Source of the DNA: Corticium candelabrum
Lineage: Eukaryota > Porifera > Homoscleromorpha > Homosclerophorida > Plakinidae
DNA length: 64,000 bases
NCBI RefSeq assembly: GCF_963422355.1
Contig: NC_085091.1
Span: 2,701,023-2,765,022, forward strand
Direction: 5' to 3'
Below, one piece after another: positions 31,739 through 44,843 of the stretch (the first letter of the stretch is position 1; every line of letters begins with the position of its first letter). The position numbers were made by a program, and so were the translations under genes. The notes beneath the pieces are model-generated. The model did no database searches. It was not told where the DNA came from and was given only the letters and a program-made list of their open reading frames with translations.

Positions 31739-33071
31739 TCACGTGCTTGTCATGTCAACATTGGATATCAAAATAATGGCGACAAAATCGTGTAGGCCCC
31801 TGTGTTCTCTTTGGGGATAGCGACATCCTTCCTGGTCTTCTTCCTTAGTGGTCGAATTCATACAGGGGAATTCATCATTAACGTGTCCACCTACAGGCAG
31901 ATCTTCCCTGCAATTAGAATCGCGTAGCGGTGCCATAATCTTTTCCTCTTCTTGGCTAAACTCCTGGGCAGTCGTTTGTTGTCTGATTTCATAGCTGAGG
32001 GTAGCATATCCTCTGAATTTAACCAGGATTGCTGTTTTCTTGCTACTTCTTCCTTCTCTTGCTCCCCAACTCTTTTCCTGATTTGGTCAATATGAACCAA
32101 TACCATGGTTCGTTGCAATTGAACTAGGCAAGAGACTGGGCCCAAACGTTGTGCCAATAATATATCCCTTCTATCCACATGGTTTTGAATTTGTCTCGGC
32201 AATCCAACACCCATAACTTGTTTCCTGCTCCAAGAGTTTAGTTCTGTCTTTTTGCTCTATCCATTCCTGAACCTCCCTAATGCTGTTGGCAAAATCTGTG
32301 TGTAGAAGGCTCAAGTGAGTTCTTAATTTCCTTCGAAACGGTAGTTCTGCTGGCGACACACCTGTAGCTGTGTGAGGAGTTGAGCGATAACCTAACAGAA
32401 ATTCTTTAGCTAATTGCTGCTGTCTTTGTGTCTGTATGTTCCCTCGCTCACTTCTTTGAGGCATAACTTTAGCTCTTGTACAAAGCGCTCAATTAGACCA
32501 TTCAAGGCTGGATGACACGGCAGCGTTCTCTTGCGCAGTATCCCATTGTTTTGCATAAATTCGACAAATTCGCTACTTGCGAATTGAGGCCCATTGTCAC
32601 TTACAAGTATACGAGGCAATCCATGGGTACTAACAAATCGTTCGCAACTTCCGCACAATTCGCAGAGTGTGAGTGTCTGATCCCAGGAAACAGACGTCAG
32701 GCCACTTGGAGTACGCATCCAGTAGCGATCTTTGCCTTGCTCAGCCATGGACCCGACGGGTATACCCATGATTGAATAGGAGCTTTAGGTGGTACTTTCT
32801 GTGAAGCCGCACAAACAATACACTCCCTGGCTACTGTTTCCAACTGCTTGTCCACGCCTGGCCACTACACTATGCTTCTGGCCACTGACTTCATTTTGCA
32901 AATACCCAAGTGTTCTGAGTGCAGCTCTTTGATCACTCTCTCTCGACATCCTGGTGGTATTACCACCCTTGACCCCCACAGCAAGCAACCTTGCTCTACT
33001 GACAATTCCTGACGGTTGCAGACATACGTTTAAAGGTGATAAGGTTGTACCCGTCTTGGCCAGCCAATGAG

Positions 33072-33145
33072 TTAGTCTCACGTAGCCAGACCCTCTCAGC
33101 CATCATAATACTTGATGGCGGAGAGGGTCTGGCTAGGCGAGACTA
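33072..33145. repeat. Short palindromic MITE-like repeat nested in the Gypsy fossil
   Basis: An inverted repeat of ~32 bp arms: AGTCTCACGTAGCCAGACCC on the left and GGGTCTGGCTAGGCGAGACT on the right. Similar arm sequences occur near 12458, 41150-41230 and 43872. Confidence 0.7.
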
Positions 33146-35377
33146 CCATTAACTGTGAAATTAATAACTTGACTCAATGTTCTGTTTCGTCTGGTTTCTC
33201 TGGCTATGCGCTCAGCTGTCGTTGGTAAACTAGAAATCTGGTGCACATCATTCCGGTATTGTTCCTGCTCTTGGCCCAAATTAGATGTACCCTGCAATGG
33301 CACAGGTAGTCTTGACAAAGAATCAGCACAAATGTTCTCCTTTGAGCCTCTGAATTGGATGTCATAAACGTAAGCGAACAAAATGACTGTCCATCATTGC
33401 AGTCTCGCAGCAGCCATTTGTGGAACAGCTGAGTAAGACCCAAATATGGTGGTCAATGGTTGGTGGTCTGTTACAAGCGTGAATTTGCGCCCCTATAAAT
33501 ACAAATGAAATTTCTGTACACCAAATATAATCCTGAGCGCCTCTTTTTCCAACAGCGAGTAATTTCGTTCCGCTGTTGTCAAATTGTCTTGATGCATATT
33601 CAACCGGTCTCTCCTTTCATCCCGGTATTTTTACAGTTGTACAGCTCCAACTCCATATTGAGATGCATCAGTTCCCAGCAACGCAGGTACGTCTGCATGG
33701 AAGTGGTTTAAACAAGGTGCCATCGCTAGCTTTTGTTTGATAATTTCAAATGCCTGCTTCTCCTCTGGTGGCAGTTCAGCCCATTGTGACTTCTGCCGAC
33801 TAAGCAAGTCATTATAGGTTGTAAGAGGTTGGCCATGTTGTGAAATAAATCGTCGATGATAGTTCACTAGTTCGAAAAATGCGCGAAGCTGTGTCGTGTT
33901 TCTTGGCTCTGGAGCTTCTTTCACTGCCTCCACTTTGACAGCTGTTGGGTGCACTCCTAGATTTGTCACTTTGAGAGAAACTTTGTTTGAGAGAATTTGG
34001 CATTTCTCTTTCCTCAATTATTCCAACTTGCTTCCTCATTCCAATACTTCAGCATGTGTTTGTAAATGCTCTTCCTCATTTCGGACCGTTACCAAGATGT
34101 CGTCAAAGTATACTTCCACATGGTCCAAATCCGCTAGTACTAGTTCCATTACTCATTGGAATAATGCTAGTGCTGATGATATTCCATAAGGCAGCCTAAG
34201 GTAACTGTATAACCCTCGATGAGTGTGTACTGTGACCATTTCTTTTGAACCTTTGTCTAGTGGCAATTGTTGTTATGCGTTTGCTAAATCCAGCCTGGTG
34301 AATTTCTCTCCACCTCTCATTGCTGAGAATAATTGTTGAGGGTTTGGAATGGGGTGTTGTTCTACTTTCAGCAAGCGGTTGACAGTGGGGTTATAGTCCC
34401 CGCATAATCTCAAAGTTCCATTTAGTTTGGGAATACGCACAATTGGTGTGCCCCAATCAGATGTGGTCACCTTTTCAATGATGCCTTTCTGTTCCATTCT
34501 GTTCAGTTTAGTTTCCACTGCCCTAAGGGCATACGGAACTGGTCTTGAACTTAGGACTGGCCCCTTCTCAAAGATGCAATTTGGCTACAATTCGTTGCAA
34601 AGTTCCAGCCCTTCATAAAAAGGTTTGAATGTTTCTCCAATAGCTTCTTCAATGCGTCTTGAGATCATCTTGTTTGATGAATGCCCAATAAAGTCGAAGG
34701 CTTGTTAGCCAATCCCTTCCAAACAGAGTAGGGGCCACATCATCATTCACTGTAGTCAATGGTAATTTTGCCTTTTGTCCTTGATATTCTACACATACTT
34801 TGGCCTTTCGTTTTCTTGCCCTCTAGATGTTTGTAGTTTAACGTTTGTCTTGTGGATCAAAGTCTCCTTGCAATTCGAACTGAATTCCTTGAGTGACATC
34901 AAGGTCATGGATGATCCTGTGTCCAATTCCATTTTGACAGGATTCCCTTGCATTAGCACTGTGATCCAAAGGGGCCCCTTGCCGTGTGTAGTAACCTTGT
35001 TTACTTAAAACAAGTCTTTGTCTGAAGAATTTGTGGCTTCCTTGACAGTATCTAACTCTGAAACATCCGGGATTTCCACCATCTGATGCATTCTTTTGGA
35101 AATTTGCTGCTTCGTTGGCTTTTGTGATGGGCACACAGTTGCGATGTGACCCTTTTTTCCACACTCAAAACAGGAAGCATGCTCGAATTGACACTGCTGT
35201 GAATCATGGATTCTTTTACCACAATGTAGGCACCACTTGTTGCTTGTACGCTCCACGTCTTGTACCTCAACAGGACGAAGCTTGAAAACTTTGTGTACTG
35301 CAACCGCTCCTTCGCTGATGACGACGGTACCAAGATTGGACACGGGGCGGTGGCGATCCTGATTTACACACAGATAC

Positions 35378-35480
35378 ACAGACAGACAGACAGACAGACA
35401 TGTAGACAGACAGACAGACATGTAGACAGACAGACAGACAGACAGACATGCAGACAGACATGCAGACAGACAGCTCTCCT
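35378..35480. repeat. (CAGA)n microsatellite
   Basis: GACA tetranucleotide array, broken by three or four ATGTA/ATGCA variants. Confidence 0.92.
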
Positions 35481-35557
35481 TTATTTAGAAAGACACTAGG
35501 CACTCTACTGCGCATGCTCTACAATATACAACACACAGACTGAACTCCAGTTGTGAA

Positions 35558-35668
35558 AATGAGTGCTATGGGCAACTTCGTGAAATTTCTCGCTTGTGGA
35601 GAAGAGTCGGCAGGGACACTTGAACTGATGTATGATGAAAGGATCGGACGACTCGTGGCGGTAGGGTA
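35558..35668 (+). pseudogene. Small-protein relic, cut by a transposon (unit 4)
   Basis: Reads MSAMGNFVKFLACGEESAG, then TLELMYDERIGRLVAVG, matching the N-terminal helix and beta-hairpin of the small-protein family at 11217 and 19120. The frame closes at a TAA that forms the edge of the pogo-like transposon starting at 35669. The conserved CNPDQKVATDMAQQGFF block is therefore missing. It sits downstream of pJAB, as expected for unit 4. Confidence 0.75.
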
Positions 35669-36289
35669 ATCCGGGGTAATTCCGTGCAGTTTGATTTCAA
35701 TGGCTGACCATAGCTCTGAACCAAGCTCTATTCTAACGAGTAAGCACTCGTTGAATAGCTGATTGTCTAGCGCTCCAAGAGAAACAAAAGAAACGGCCAG
35801 TGTTATCGGTCGTAGAATGTAAACAGCGAAATCTGAAAGAAAGCACCACATTTTTCTGACTTCGCTAGTTTCTAACTCTCAAGAATGAAGCTCGTTTTGC
35901 AAATCTGTTTGTGGCCGTAGTATTTGGCTTTCGGTGCTACGATCTGTCAGCGGTAAACTCGCTCAGGAGATATACTTGCTAGTGAAGTGGCATCTAGACA
36001 ACGTTGCGGGGGCGTACGCCTACCTGCTTCACTGGTGCTTCACTGGTGCTGCACTCAATGACAAAATGTTGTAACTTCCCAGCTCTGATAACTGTAAAAT
36101 AGGTGACAGTAGGGTAGGTTACGTCCGACCCGTACATTCGTCTGTATAGGCAGCTATGGTTTGTGTGTACAAGTGTAAAACTAAGAAGACTTACAGTGCT
36201 GAAACTCTTGCAGCTGCATTACATCATCTGACAACAAATCTGCATACCTACCTCCATTTATTCTCTACAAAGGGAAGAAATTGATGTCA

Positions 36290-36790
36290 AAATACGTCAT
36301 TGGAGGTCCAGATGGTGCAGTATATGGTGTGTCTGATTCCGGCTGGATGGAAAAGACAAACTTTTCCAGTTGGTTTGACAAGGTGTTTATACCCAGTGTT
36401 GAATGAAGATCAGCTTGTTTCTGGTAAAGTACTTGTAATATTTGATGGGCACCATTCCCACACAAATTTGCAGTTGGTAAAAAGAGCCAAGGAGAGGGGC
36501 ATTCATTTCATCTGTTTACCACCTAATACGACAAACGCCGTCCAGCCTTTGGATGTAGGAGTTTTCAAGCCTATGAAAACTTACTGGAGGTATCATTGAA
36601 ACAATTCAAGTTGCAGACACAGGGCACTAAAATCGATAAAGCCTTGTTTCCACAGTTGATGAAAAAGCTGTACAAAGAAACTAGAGCCAGATTACCTAGA
36701 ATCAGCATTCAAGGCTGCTGGTATATACCCTCTTTCTGCAGATGCTATTCCAAACTGGAAGATTGCTCCATCACTTTCTACAGTCTTATC
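36290..36790 (+). pseudogene. pogo-type DDE transposase, partial
   Basis: LVIFDGHHSHTNLQLVKRAK, then IHFICLPPNTTNAVQPLDVG and FKPMKTYWR, are the second catalytic Asp and the QPLDxGxF segment of the DDE_1 (pogo/Tigger/jerky) family. The piece around 36270-36420 that should hold the first Asp (YMVCLIPAGWKRQTFP) is readable in a mixture of frames. The next piece (36596-36793) is in another frame, so the gene is frameshifted at least twice. No helix-turn-helix N-terminus is recognised. It is inactive as it stands. Confidence 0.7.
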
Positions 36791-37092
36791 TGACAGCATA
36801 ACTTTCTACAGTCTTATCTGACAGCCAGTCAGAATCAGAGGAGAAGGAAAACAGCCCAACATACACTGAGCATATTTACAAGACTACTGAGGAATTCTCT
36901 GGCTTCACCTAAACAATCAAAGCAAAGAGCAAGGAGAGTCCCTCTACAAAAGTATGGTGAAGTACTCACCAGCACGGAAGTCCTGGAGAGACTCAACAAA
37001 CAAGAAAAAGTAAAAACAAAGAATTCAACACTAGCAAAGAAAGGCCAGCAAGAGTCAGCAGCAAGGCCAGCTGCGAAGAAACGAAGAAACAA

Positions 37093-37425
37093 GTGTCCAA
37101 GGTCAAGACAGTCACAGTTTTGTCACCCCTGTTGAAGTCTCTTGTAATGACCAGAAAACGAACGAAAGCGGCCACAAGTACTTCAGAGCCATCACGTCTG
37201 ATGAAGACAAGCAACAAGCTCTTTCAATCAGAAAATAGAGAAGAACTAGAGGATCTGTGCCAGGTATGCAAAGAGCCAGAAGATGATCATGATGATAAAG
37301 AAGACTGGCTAGGCTGTAACACCTGCTGGCGATGGTTTCACTTCTGGTGTGTCGGGTTAGATCGCCCTTTGACACACGATGAACAGTGGCGTTGTTCTTT
37401 TTGCAAAGAAGACACTGACAATTAA
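37093..37425 (+). pseudogene. PHD-finger segment at the C-terminus of the pogo-like transposase
   Basis: An open frame of 110 codons whose C-terminal half is a C4HC3 PHD finger: CQVCKEPEDDHDD, WLGCNTCWRWFHFWCVG, QWRCSFCKED. The Cys/His spacing and the aromatic residue before the His-x-x-Cys pair fit the family, which reads histone H3 tails. A basic Lys/Arg-rich segment precedes it. It lies inside the transposon ends, in the same direction as the DDE segment, so it is most likely the element's own C-terminal domain, possibly a chromatin-targeting module. Confidence 0.75.
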
Positions 37426-37996
37426 CATCCTACTATTCTACTCATGTATTTCTACGCTGTGTTGACTAGTAAATAACAGAGTTCAACGTGCACTAACACT
37501 TACAAATTGAGTCTGCCCGTCTTTCTGACATGTGCAATAAAACTCAAACCTTTTGAGAAAAGCGAGTATTGGTATTAAAGTGTACGGAATTGCCCCACCC
37601 ACCCAATCTGACCTTCGCTGACATAAGATCCTGTTTCTAATTTCGTATGTAGTGCAGTGACCAAGGCTGAGGGCAGATACAACAAGTTAGAACGACGGGT
37701 TGTCTAGACGATACGGGTCACGGAAGGCAAATTGTACGGAATTACCCCGTATTAGCCTACCGGTGTACGCGGTCGGGACAACGAGGCTAGCGGCGCGACC
37801 TCGGTCGTTACAACCGCGATTTCGACATAAACGAATTGCTGTCGTCATGCCCACCATCCGAGCAGTAACCTGCACCGTTTATTCAAAGGGGGCCTCAGTT
37901 TTGAACGTCGTCTGCTGAACGTTGTTTTCTCGACACAAATCGACTTCAAATAAATTCGACCGCAGGTAAAGTGATGTATAATTGCTATGCTTTGCT

Positions 37997-38918
37997 GGTC
38001 TGTGCCCCTTTTGATCATTCCAATTTTTTCATTTCAATGCTGTTAAAAATTGCAAATGTCTGAAATGTTGTAATGTACATTTGATTTTTTTACAAACGAT
38101 AAAGCAATAACTTGCTTTGTTTGATAAGTACGTTGTTCACCTGTTGGAATTGTATCTTATTGTCAATTTTTAGATTTTAATGTTTACAAAAATTGAAAAT
38201 TGCAACAGTAGCAGTGGTACCATTTGATCATTCTAATTTTGTAACCTAACATCTTGCTCAACATCCTGGACAACAGTTCACACTACCCATGTACAATAAG
38301 TACCAGCTGTAGGTGCTAATTGTACTAATAAAATTTGTCTTAGACACACCCTTCATGACCATGCAGCTATAGGGTAGGGCAAATAAAGTAACAAGACCAA
38401 TTTATGAATGTACAAACAACAATTGCCTATCTAAATAAAAGAAGGCTAGGCGTACATAACAATAACTGTTGGTTTCTGTACCTTGATAGACTACCATGGA
38501 AAGGATTGCTCATCAAACTTTATTAATACAATTAGCACCTACACCTGGTACTTATAGTACATGGGTAGTGTGAAATAATTCAGGCAGGGCGGCTGCGGCA
38601 AATTTTCTCACTTTATATGTTGGCCAGGATGTTGAACAAGATGTTAGGTTACAAAATTAGAATGATAAAATGGTACCACTGCCACTGTTGCAATTTTCAA
38701 TTTGTGTAAACATTAAAATCTAACAATTGACAATAAGATGCATTTTCAACAGTTGAACAAAGTACTCATCAAACAATAGAATCACTGCTCAACCAAAATT
38801 GCAAATTATTGCTTTATGATTTGTACAAAAATCAAATGTACATTATAACATTTCAGACATTTGCAATTTGTAACAGCAATGAAATGCAAAAATTGGAATG
38901 ATGAAAAGGGCACAGACC
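37997..38918. mobile_element. Palindromic non-autonomous element with 6 bp target duplication
   Basis: Ends are GGTCTGTGCCCCTTTTGATC and its near-exact reverse complement at 38918. The duplicated target TTTGCT is seen on both sides (37991-37996 and 38919-38924). The uninterrupted target, GCTTTGCTG, is visible in the opposite arm of the host foldback near 42671-42680 (reverse strand). Internal arms of ~300 bp flank a unique centre with no gene. Confidence 0.8.
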
Positions 38919-39429
38919 TTTGCTGTTATACAAATTTATAATTTTCTTGAAATCTAGCTCATTTGAGTGCACATTAGTAACTGGATTGTGGCTCAATAAT
39001 TGCACTGTTTCATCCACTGCATACATCAAATTGTGTGCTATGTATTGCAAATTTATTTTCGGTGTGCAATTGAATAATATGGAATTAATAATAGGGTACA
39101 TGCATGCAATTATAAAAGTGCAAAGTACTCGGGCAATTTAATTCTATTTCAAAACTACTACAAAGTATTTATTAACAGATAAACACTAGACAATTAAAAC
39201 GAGCATAGGATATGTGTAATACACAACATTTAGTAAATAAATTTAGTTAATAAAGTTATGTTAAGGTAGAGCTACTCCTATCTAAGTTGATGGTATCACT
39301 CATTGTGTTGTTGACACTTGTAGGTATACCTGGAATATGCCTTTAGCCAATTGGCATTTATTTCAAACAACATACCATGGCATTGGTCATTATACGGTTG
39401 GTGACATGAATGACAGTACATACACTGTG

Positions 39430-40500
<1,071 letters not shown>

Positions 40501-41520
40501 ACAGATTGTACTTGTTGGCTGCTCTTCTAGGGCTGCTGGACACTCATGTAGTTAGTATTGCTGTTTTTGCCGTAGCTATGATATATCAAATATATGTATT
40601 TTGACAGACAGATAGACAGACAAACAGACTGGAGACAGTAGGATGGACAAACGGAATCTAAAGAAGGGCTTTTTGTGCTGCCCATATGTCGTCGACAGAA
40701 TGATCTTGTGATTCCCAGACTCAATGATCTTCGCTCTGTAAACAAGTAAATTATTATGCAGTATAATAGCAATATTGGTGGTTTTCCTCAGTAACACTTA
40801 GGAGAAATGTTGCTCAAGAATTGGCAACCATTTCTAGTTCCATTAATAGTAATGAGAGTTGACTCTATCATACTGCACATTCTGTCCCGCACTACTAGCA
40901 ACATCGCTCCATTCTTCATGGTTTTGCCTTGTCCAAGCCACTCTTTTGTGTTGTCTACTTGTTGCCTTGACAGTACAGACAAATAAGCTTTGGAATATGG
41001 AATCAAGTTACTAAACTAGCCCGAAAGTGTACTAATTATGAATGAGCTGAAACTCATACGACAAATGTACTTTACAAGAGTGCAGAAGCAATGTACACTT
41101 CTGATCCCAGTCTGCTCCCCCTCCCCCCCGTGCGGTTTGAGGGCGGGGTTAAGGTCTGGGTACTTGACACTAACCATTTCCATGCCAGAATCTTGAGGGC
41201 AGGGTTAAGGTCTGGCTACGAGAGACTAGCCTGTATGTAGATACATATTACAACAAGTGAATAAACAAAGAACAACAAAATGACAAGTACACAATGACAT
41301 CATGTAGTTGTCATCAATACTGGGTAGTTTAATGAGATCATGAAAACAGACAGATGTCATCCTTCTTGCCTTCTTGGTTTGTACATGTTAATTTAATGTC
41401 AAAATATTTCATCACTTCTCAAAGAAGCAGAACACAATTACTTCACATTATCTCTAATGTCTATAGGAAAAATCTGCTGTGTAACTCTGTATATAACAAA
41501 TATAACTGTTGATATCTATA
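40501..41520. other. Unassigned interior of the foldback, with MITE-like ends
   Basis: No gene. 41140-41230 carries two copies of GGGTTAAGGTCTGG(G/C)TAC and an end resembling CTGGCTACGAGAGACTAG, related to the short palindrome at 33072. Confidence 0.4.
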
Positions 41521-41522
41521 TA

Positions 41523-42172
<650 letters not shown>

Positions 42173-42976
42173 ATACTGTCATTCATGTCACCAACCATAT
42201 AACGACCAATGCCATGGTATGTATGTTGTTTGAAATAAATGCCAATTGGCTAAAGGCATATTCCAGGTATACCTACAAGTGTCAACAACACAATGAGTGA
42301 TACCATCAACTTAGATAGGAGTAGCTCTACCTTAACATAACTTTATTAACTAAATTTATTTACTAAATGTTGTGTATTACACATATCCTATGCTCGTTTT
42401 AATTGTCTAGTGTTTATCTGTTAATAAATACTTTGTAGTAGTTTTGAAATAGAATTAAATTGCCCGAGTACTTTGCACTTTTCTAATTGCATGCATGTAC
42501 CCTATTATTAATTCCATATTATTCAATTGCACACCGAAAATAAATTTGCAATACATAGTACACAATTTGATGTATGCAGTGGATGGAACAGTGCAAATAT
42601 TGACGCACAATCCGGTTACTAATGTGCACTCAAATGAGCTAGATTTCAAGAAAATTGTAAATTTGTATAACAGCAAAGCATAGCAATTATAAATTACTTT
42701 ACCTGCGGTCGACTTTATTTGAAGTCGATTTGTGTCCAGAAAACAACGTTTTCAGCAGACAACGTTGAAAAGTAAGGTCCACTTTGAATAAACGGTGCAG
42801 GTTACTGCTCGAAAGGTGCGCAGAGAGATAGCACTTAGTACATGTCAAATCGCAGTTTTAACATGTCCTCTAGCTACCGAGAATCAAAGGTCGCGCCGCT
42901 AGCCTCGTAGACCAAAGCACCTTCGCTCCTAATAAGTCCAAACCGCGTCCCCAAAACAATTAGCCCAGTGCGGTCC

Positions 42977-43085
42977 AGCAAGGCGAGCAATAGGAAACTT
43001 CACAGAAGCTCTGGCCAGAGAAGAGTCCAAAGTGGGACAAGAACTGGTGTTTGATGAGTGCACAGGACGACTTGAGGTGGGAAAC
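42977..43085 (+). pseudogene. Small-protein relic, copy 1 (unit 4, distal)
   Basis: IGNFTEALAREESKVGQELV and FDECTGRLEVGN can be read, without an ATG and without the CNPDQKV block. It lies just outside the right end of the large foldback. Confidence 0.7.
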
Positions 43086-43104
43086 CAGTGCGGTCCAGCA
43101 AAAC

Positions 43105-43290
43105 GAGCCATGTAGGAAACTTTATGGAAGCTTTGGCCAGAGTAGAGTCCAAAGGAGAACTAGAACTGGTTGTTAGGTGAGCGCACAGGATGACTTAATT
43201 GAGGTGGCATAATCCGGAAGAACACAGCGTTTTGGTGTGAAAAAGCCTTGCTGTGCCATGTCTGTAGCCATCAGGGTTTGTTCTTCCCAC
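43105..43290 (+). pseudogene. Small-protein relic, copy 2, with inverted 3' part (unit 4, distal)
   Basis: 43105-43190 repeats the preceding relic (VGNFMEALARVESKGELELV). From about 43230 to 43285 the sequence is the reverse complement of the gene's 3' part: read on the minus strand it gives ...CCTGATGGCTACAGACATGG and CACAGCAAGGCTTTTTCAC. The gene was thus duplicated in tandem, and one 3' end was flipped. Confidence 0.7.
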
Positions 43291-43429
43291 AGTAACCATG
43301 ACTGGGCTAGTTATAGAAAAAAACAGAAAGATGATCTATACAAAGCAGTGTGTCTCGCTGAATGCGCACAATCTTAGCAGACTAGACTTCAGTTCGGTAT
43401 CATATAAATAATTGTTGCTGCATTAGTGA

Positions 43430-43800
43430 CCCTTGTTCTTTTCCTGCTTCTTTCTCCAAGCAACCACGCCCACTGAATCTGAGGTTCCCACACACTAGCT
43501 GCCATGTTAGCCAAAGCTGGAATTAAAGAACTGCTGTTAGTTGATATGATTGTTTTCATGGGATTGAAGAACCCTAACATAGCTAGACATGCATTCATGT
43601 GGTTTGAGCGATATTGGACCGGCGTCTGAAGACCATGCAATGCCCTCAGTGATTTGTTACTCAACACAAGCCCAAAAGATTTTTGAGACATAGGTACCAT
43701 TTGACATCAACAATGACTACCCAATGAAGAAAAGTCTAGAGCTATGCAATCTCATTATCACTACTACCCATATGGAGTAAAGTCGTTACTTCGAATGATT
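43430..43800 (+). pseudogene. E1/ThiF-like relic (unit 4)
   Basis: A strongly decayed piece spanning the adenylation core. It covers the equivalent of AKAGVGKLVLVDYDRLELNN (43505-43570), HACGLSDIGRLKT (43585-43640), the LLNKNP and ELDI segments, and the start of CDLIIAATD near 43745. It has multiple small insertions and deletions. The N-terminal domain and the zinc-binding C-terminal part are absent. Confidence 0.75.
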
Positions 43801-44251
43801 TACCTTTTCTGTGTTTCTGTTTCATGTTTGAACTGCAGTTGCAACTGAACAGATGGACACTTCAGTTCTAGTCTCACATAGCCAGTTCCATCTTTTGAGT
43901 GTCAGGTAATCAAAAAGGGTGAGTTGCTGCATCCTTAATTTATAGTCCAATCAAGTTTGTACATGTTGTTACACGTGACTTGATGCATGTTGTACAATTC
44001 TTGCAAGTACAGTGTTTTCCGCGTATGTCGAGTTAGTAGTCAGATTTATGTAGACAAGATTATAATTAGGAAGAATTTCAAGGCACTCTAGAAGGAAATT
44101 AAAGGTACGTCATCACAGTTCTAATTGGGGTAATAGCAAGAGGTTGACAATGTAATTCGCTAGACACATATACGCACTCATAGACAGGTGCACAGTTTCA
44201 AAACTGCAATGCTGTCTGTCTCAATTAAGTCTATGAAAATTGGTGGGAAAA
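43801..44251. other. Conserved flank preceding JAB1 of unit 5
   Basis: It matches 15640-15950 and 1875-2080; no gene. AGTCTCACATAGCCAG at about 43872 is a MITE-end-like word. Confidence 0.5.
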
Positions 44252-44642
44252 TTAGCTTAAACATGGGCTATGATCATCCTTTGTAGACTGGGGAGTTGGT
44301 TCTTGTTCTTGATTTTGTTGTTGTACTTGTCTTTCTTGTCGTTGTTGTTGTTCTTGTTCTTGTTCTAGTTGTCCTTGTGGTTCTTGTTGTTGTTGTGCTT
44401 GTTCTTGTTGTCCTTTTTGTTGTTGTTGTTCTTGTTGTTGCACTTGTCGTCGTTGTTGTTGTTGTTGTTGTTGTTGTTGTCCTTGTTCTAGTTGTCCTTG
44501 TTGTTCATGTTGTTGTTGTTGTACTTGTTCTTGTTCTTGTTGTTGTGCTTGTTCTTGTTGTCCTTTCTGTTGTTCTTGTTGTGCCACTTTTTCTTGTTGT
44601 TCTTGCTGTTGTTGTACTTGTTCTAGTTGTCCTTGTTGTTCA

Positions 44643-44681
<39 letters not shown>

Positions 44682-44722
44682 ACTTGTTTGTGTTGTCCTT
44701 TTTGTTGTTCTTGTTGTGGTAC

Positions 44723-44759
<37 letters not shown>

Positions 44760-44806
44760 ACTTGTTCGTGTTGTCCTTTCTGTTGTTCTTGTTGTGGTAC
44801 TTGTTC

Positions 44807-44843
<37 letters not shown>

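Larger units (their letters stand above)
31739..35480 (-). mobile_element. Gypsy-type LTR retroelement fossil
   Basis: Regions lie in the usual Gypsy order on the minus strand: two CCHC zinc knuckles of gag (about 35090-35240), a protease-like region, reverse transcriptase (about 34270-34700), RNase H (about 33630-34020) and integrase (about 32410-33080). The element is broken, with many disruptions. Clear LTRs are not recognised. A short palindromic repeat has inserted at 33072-33145, and a CAGA microsatellite lies at its gag end. It appears old. It lies between pJAB and the small-protein relic of unit 4. Confidence 0.85.
35669..37752 (+). mobile_element. pogo-like DNA transposon carrying a PHD finger
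   Basis: Inverted ends: CCGGGGTAATTCCGTGCA from about 35671 and the reverse complement of TGTACGGAATTACCCCG ending near 37749, with TA on each side (35667-35668 and 37753-37754). A second inverted copy of the end, TGTACGGAATTGCCCC, lies inside at 37581-37596. TA targets and a DDE transposase fit the Tc1/mariner-pogo superfamily. It splits the small-protein gene of unit 4. Confidence 0.7.

Noticed and set aside
37700-37918. 72-codon frame MSRRYGSRKANCTEL
   Set aside because: It crosses the transposon end and the foldback arm, so it is a chance fusion of unrelated sequences.
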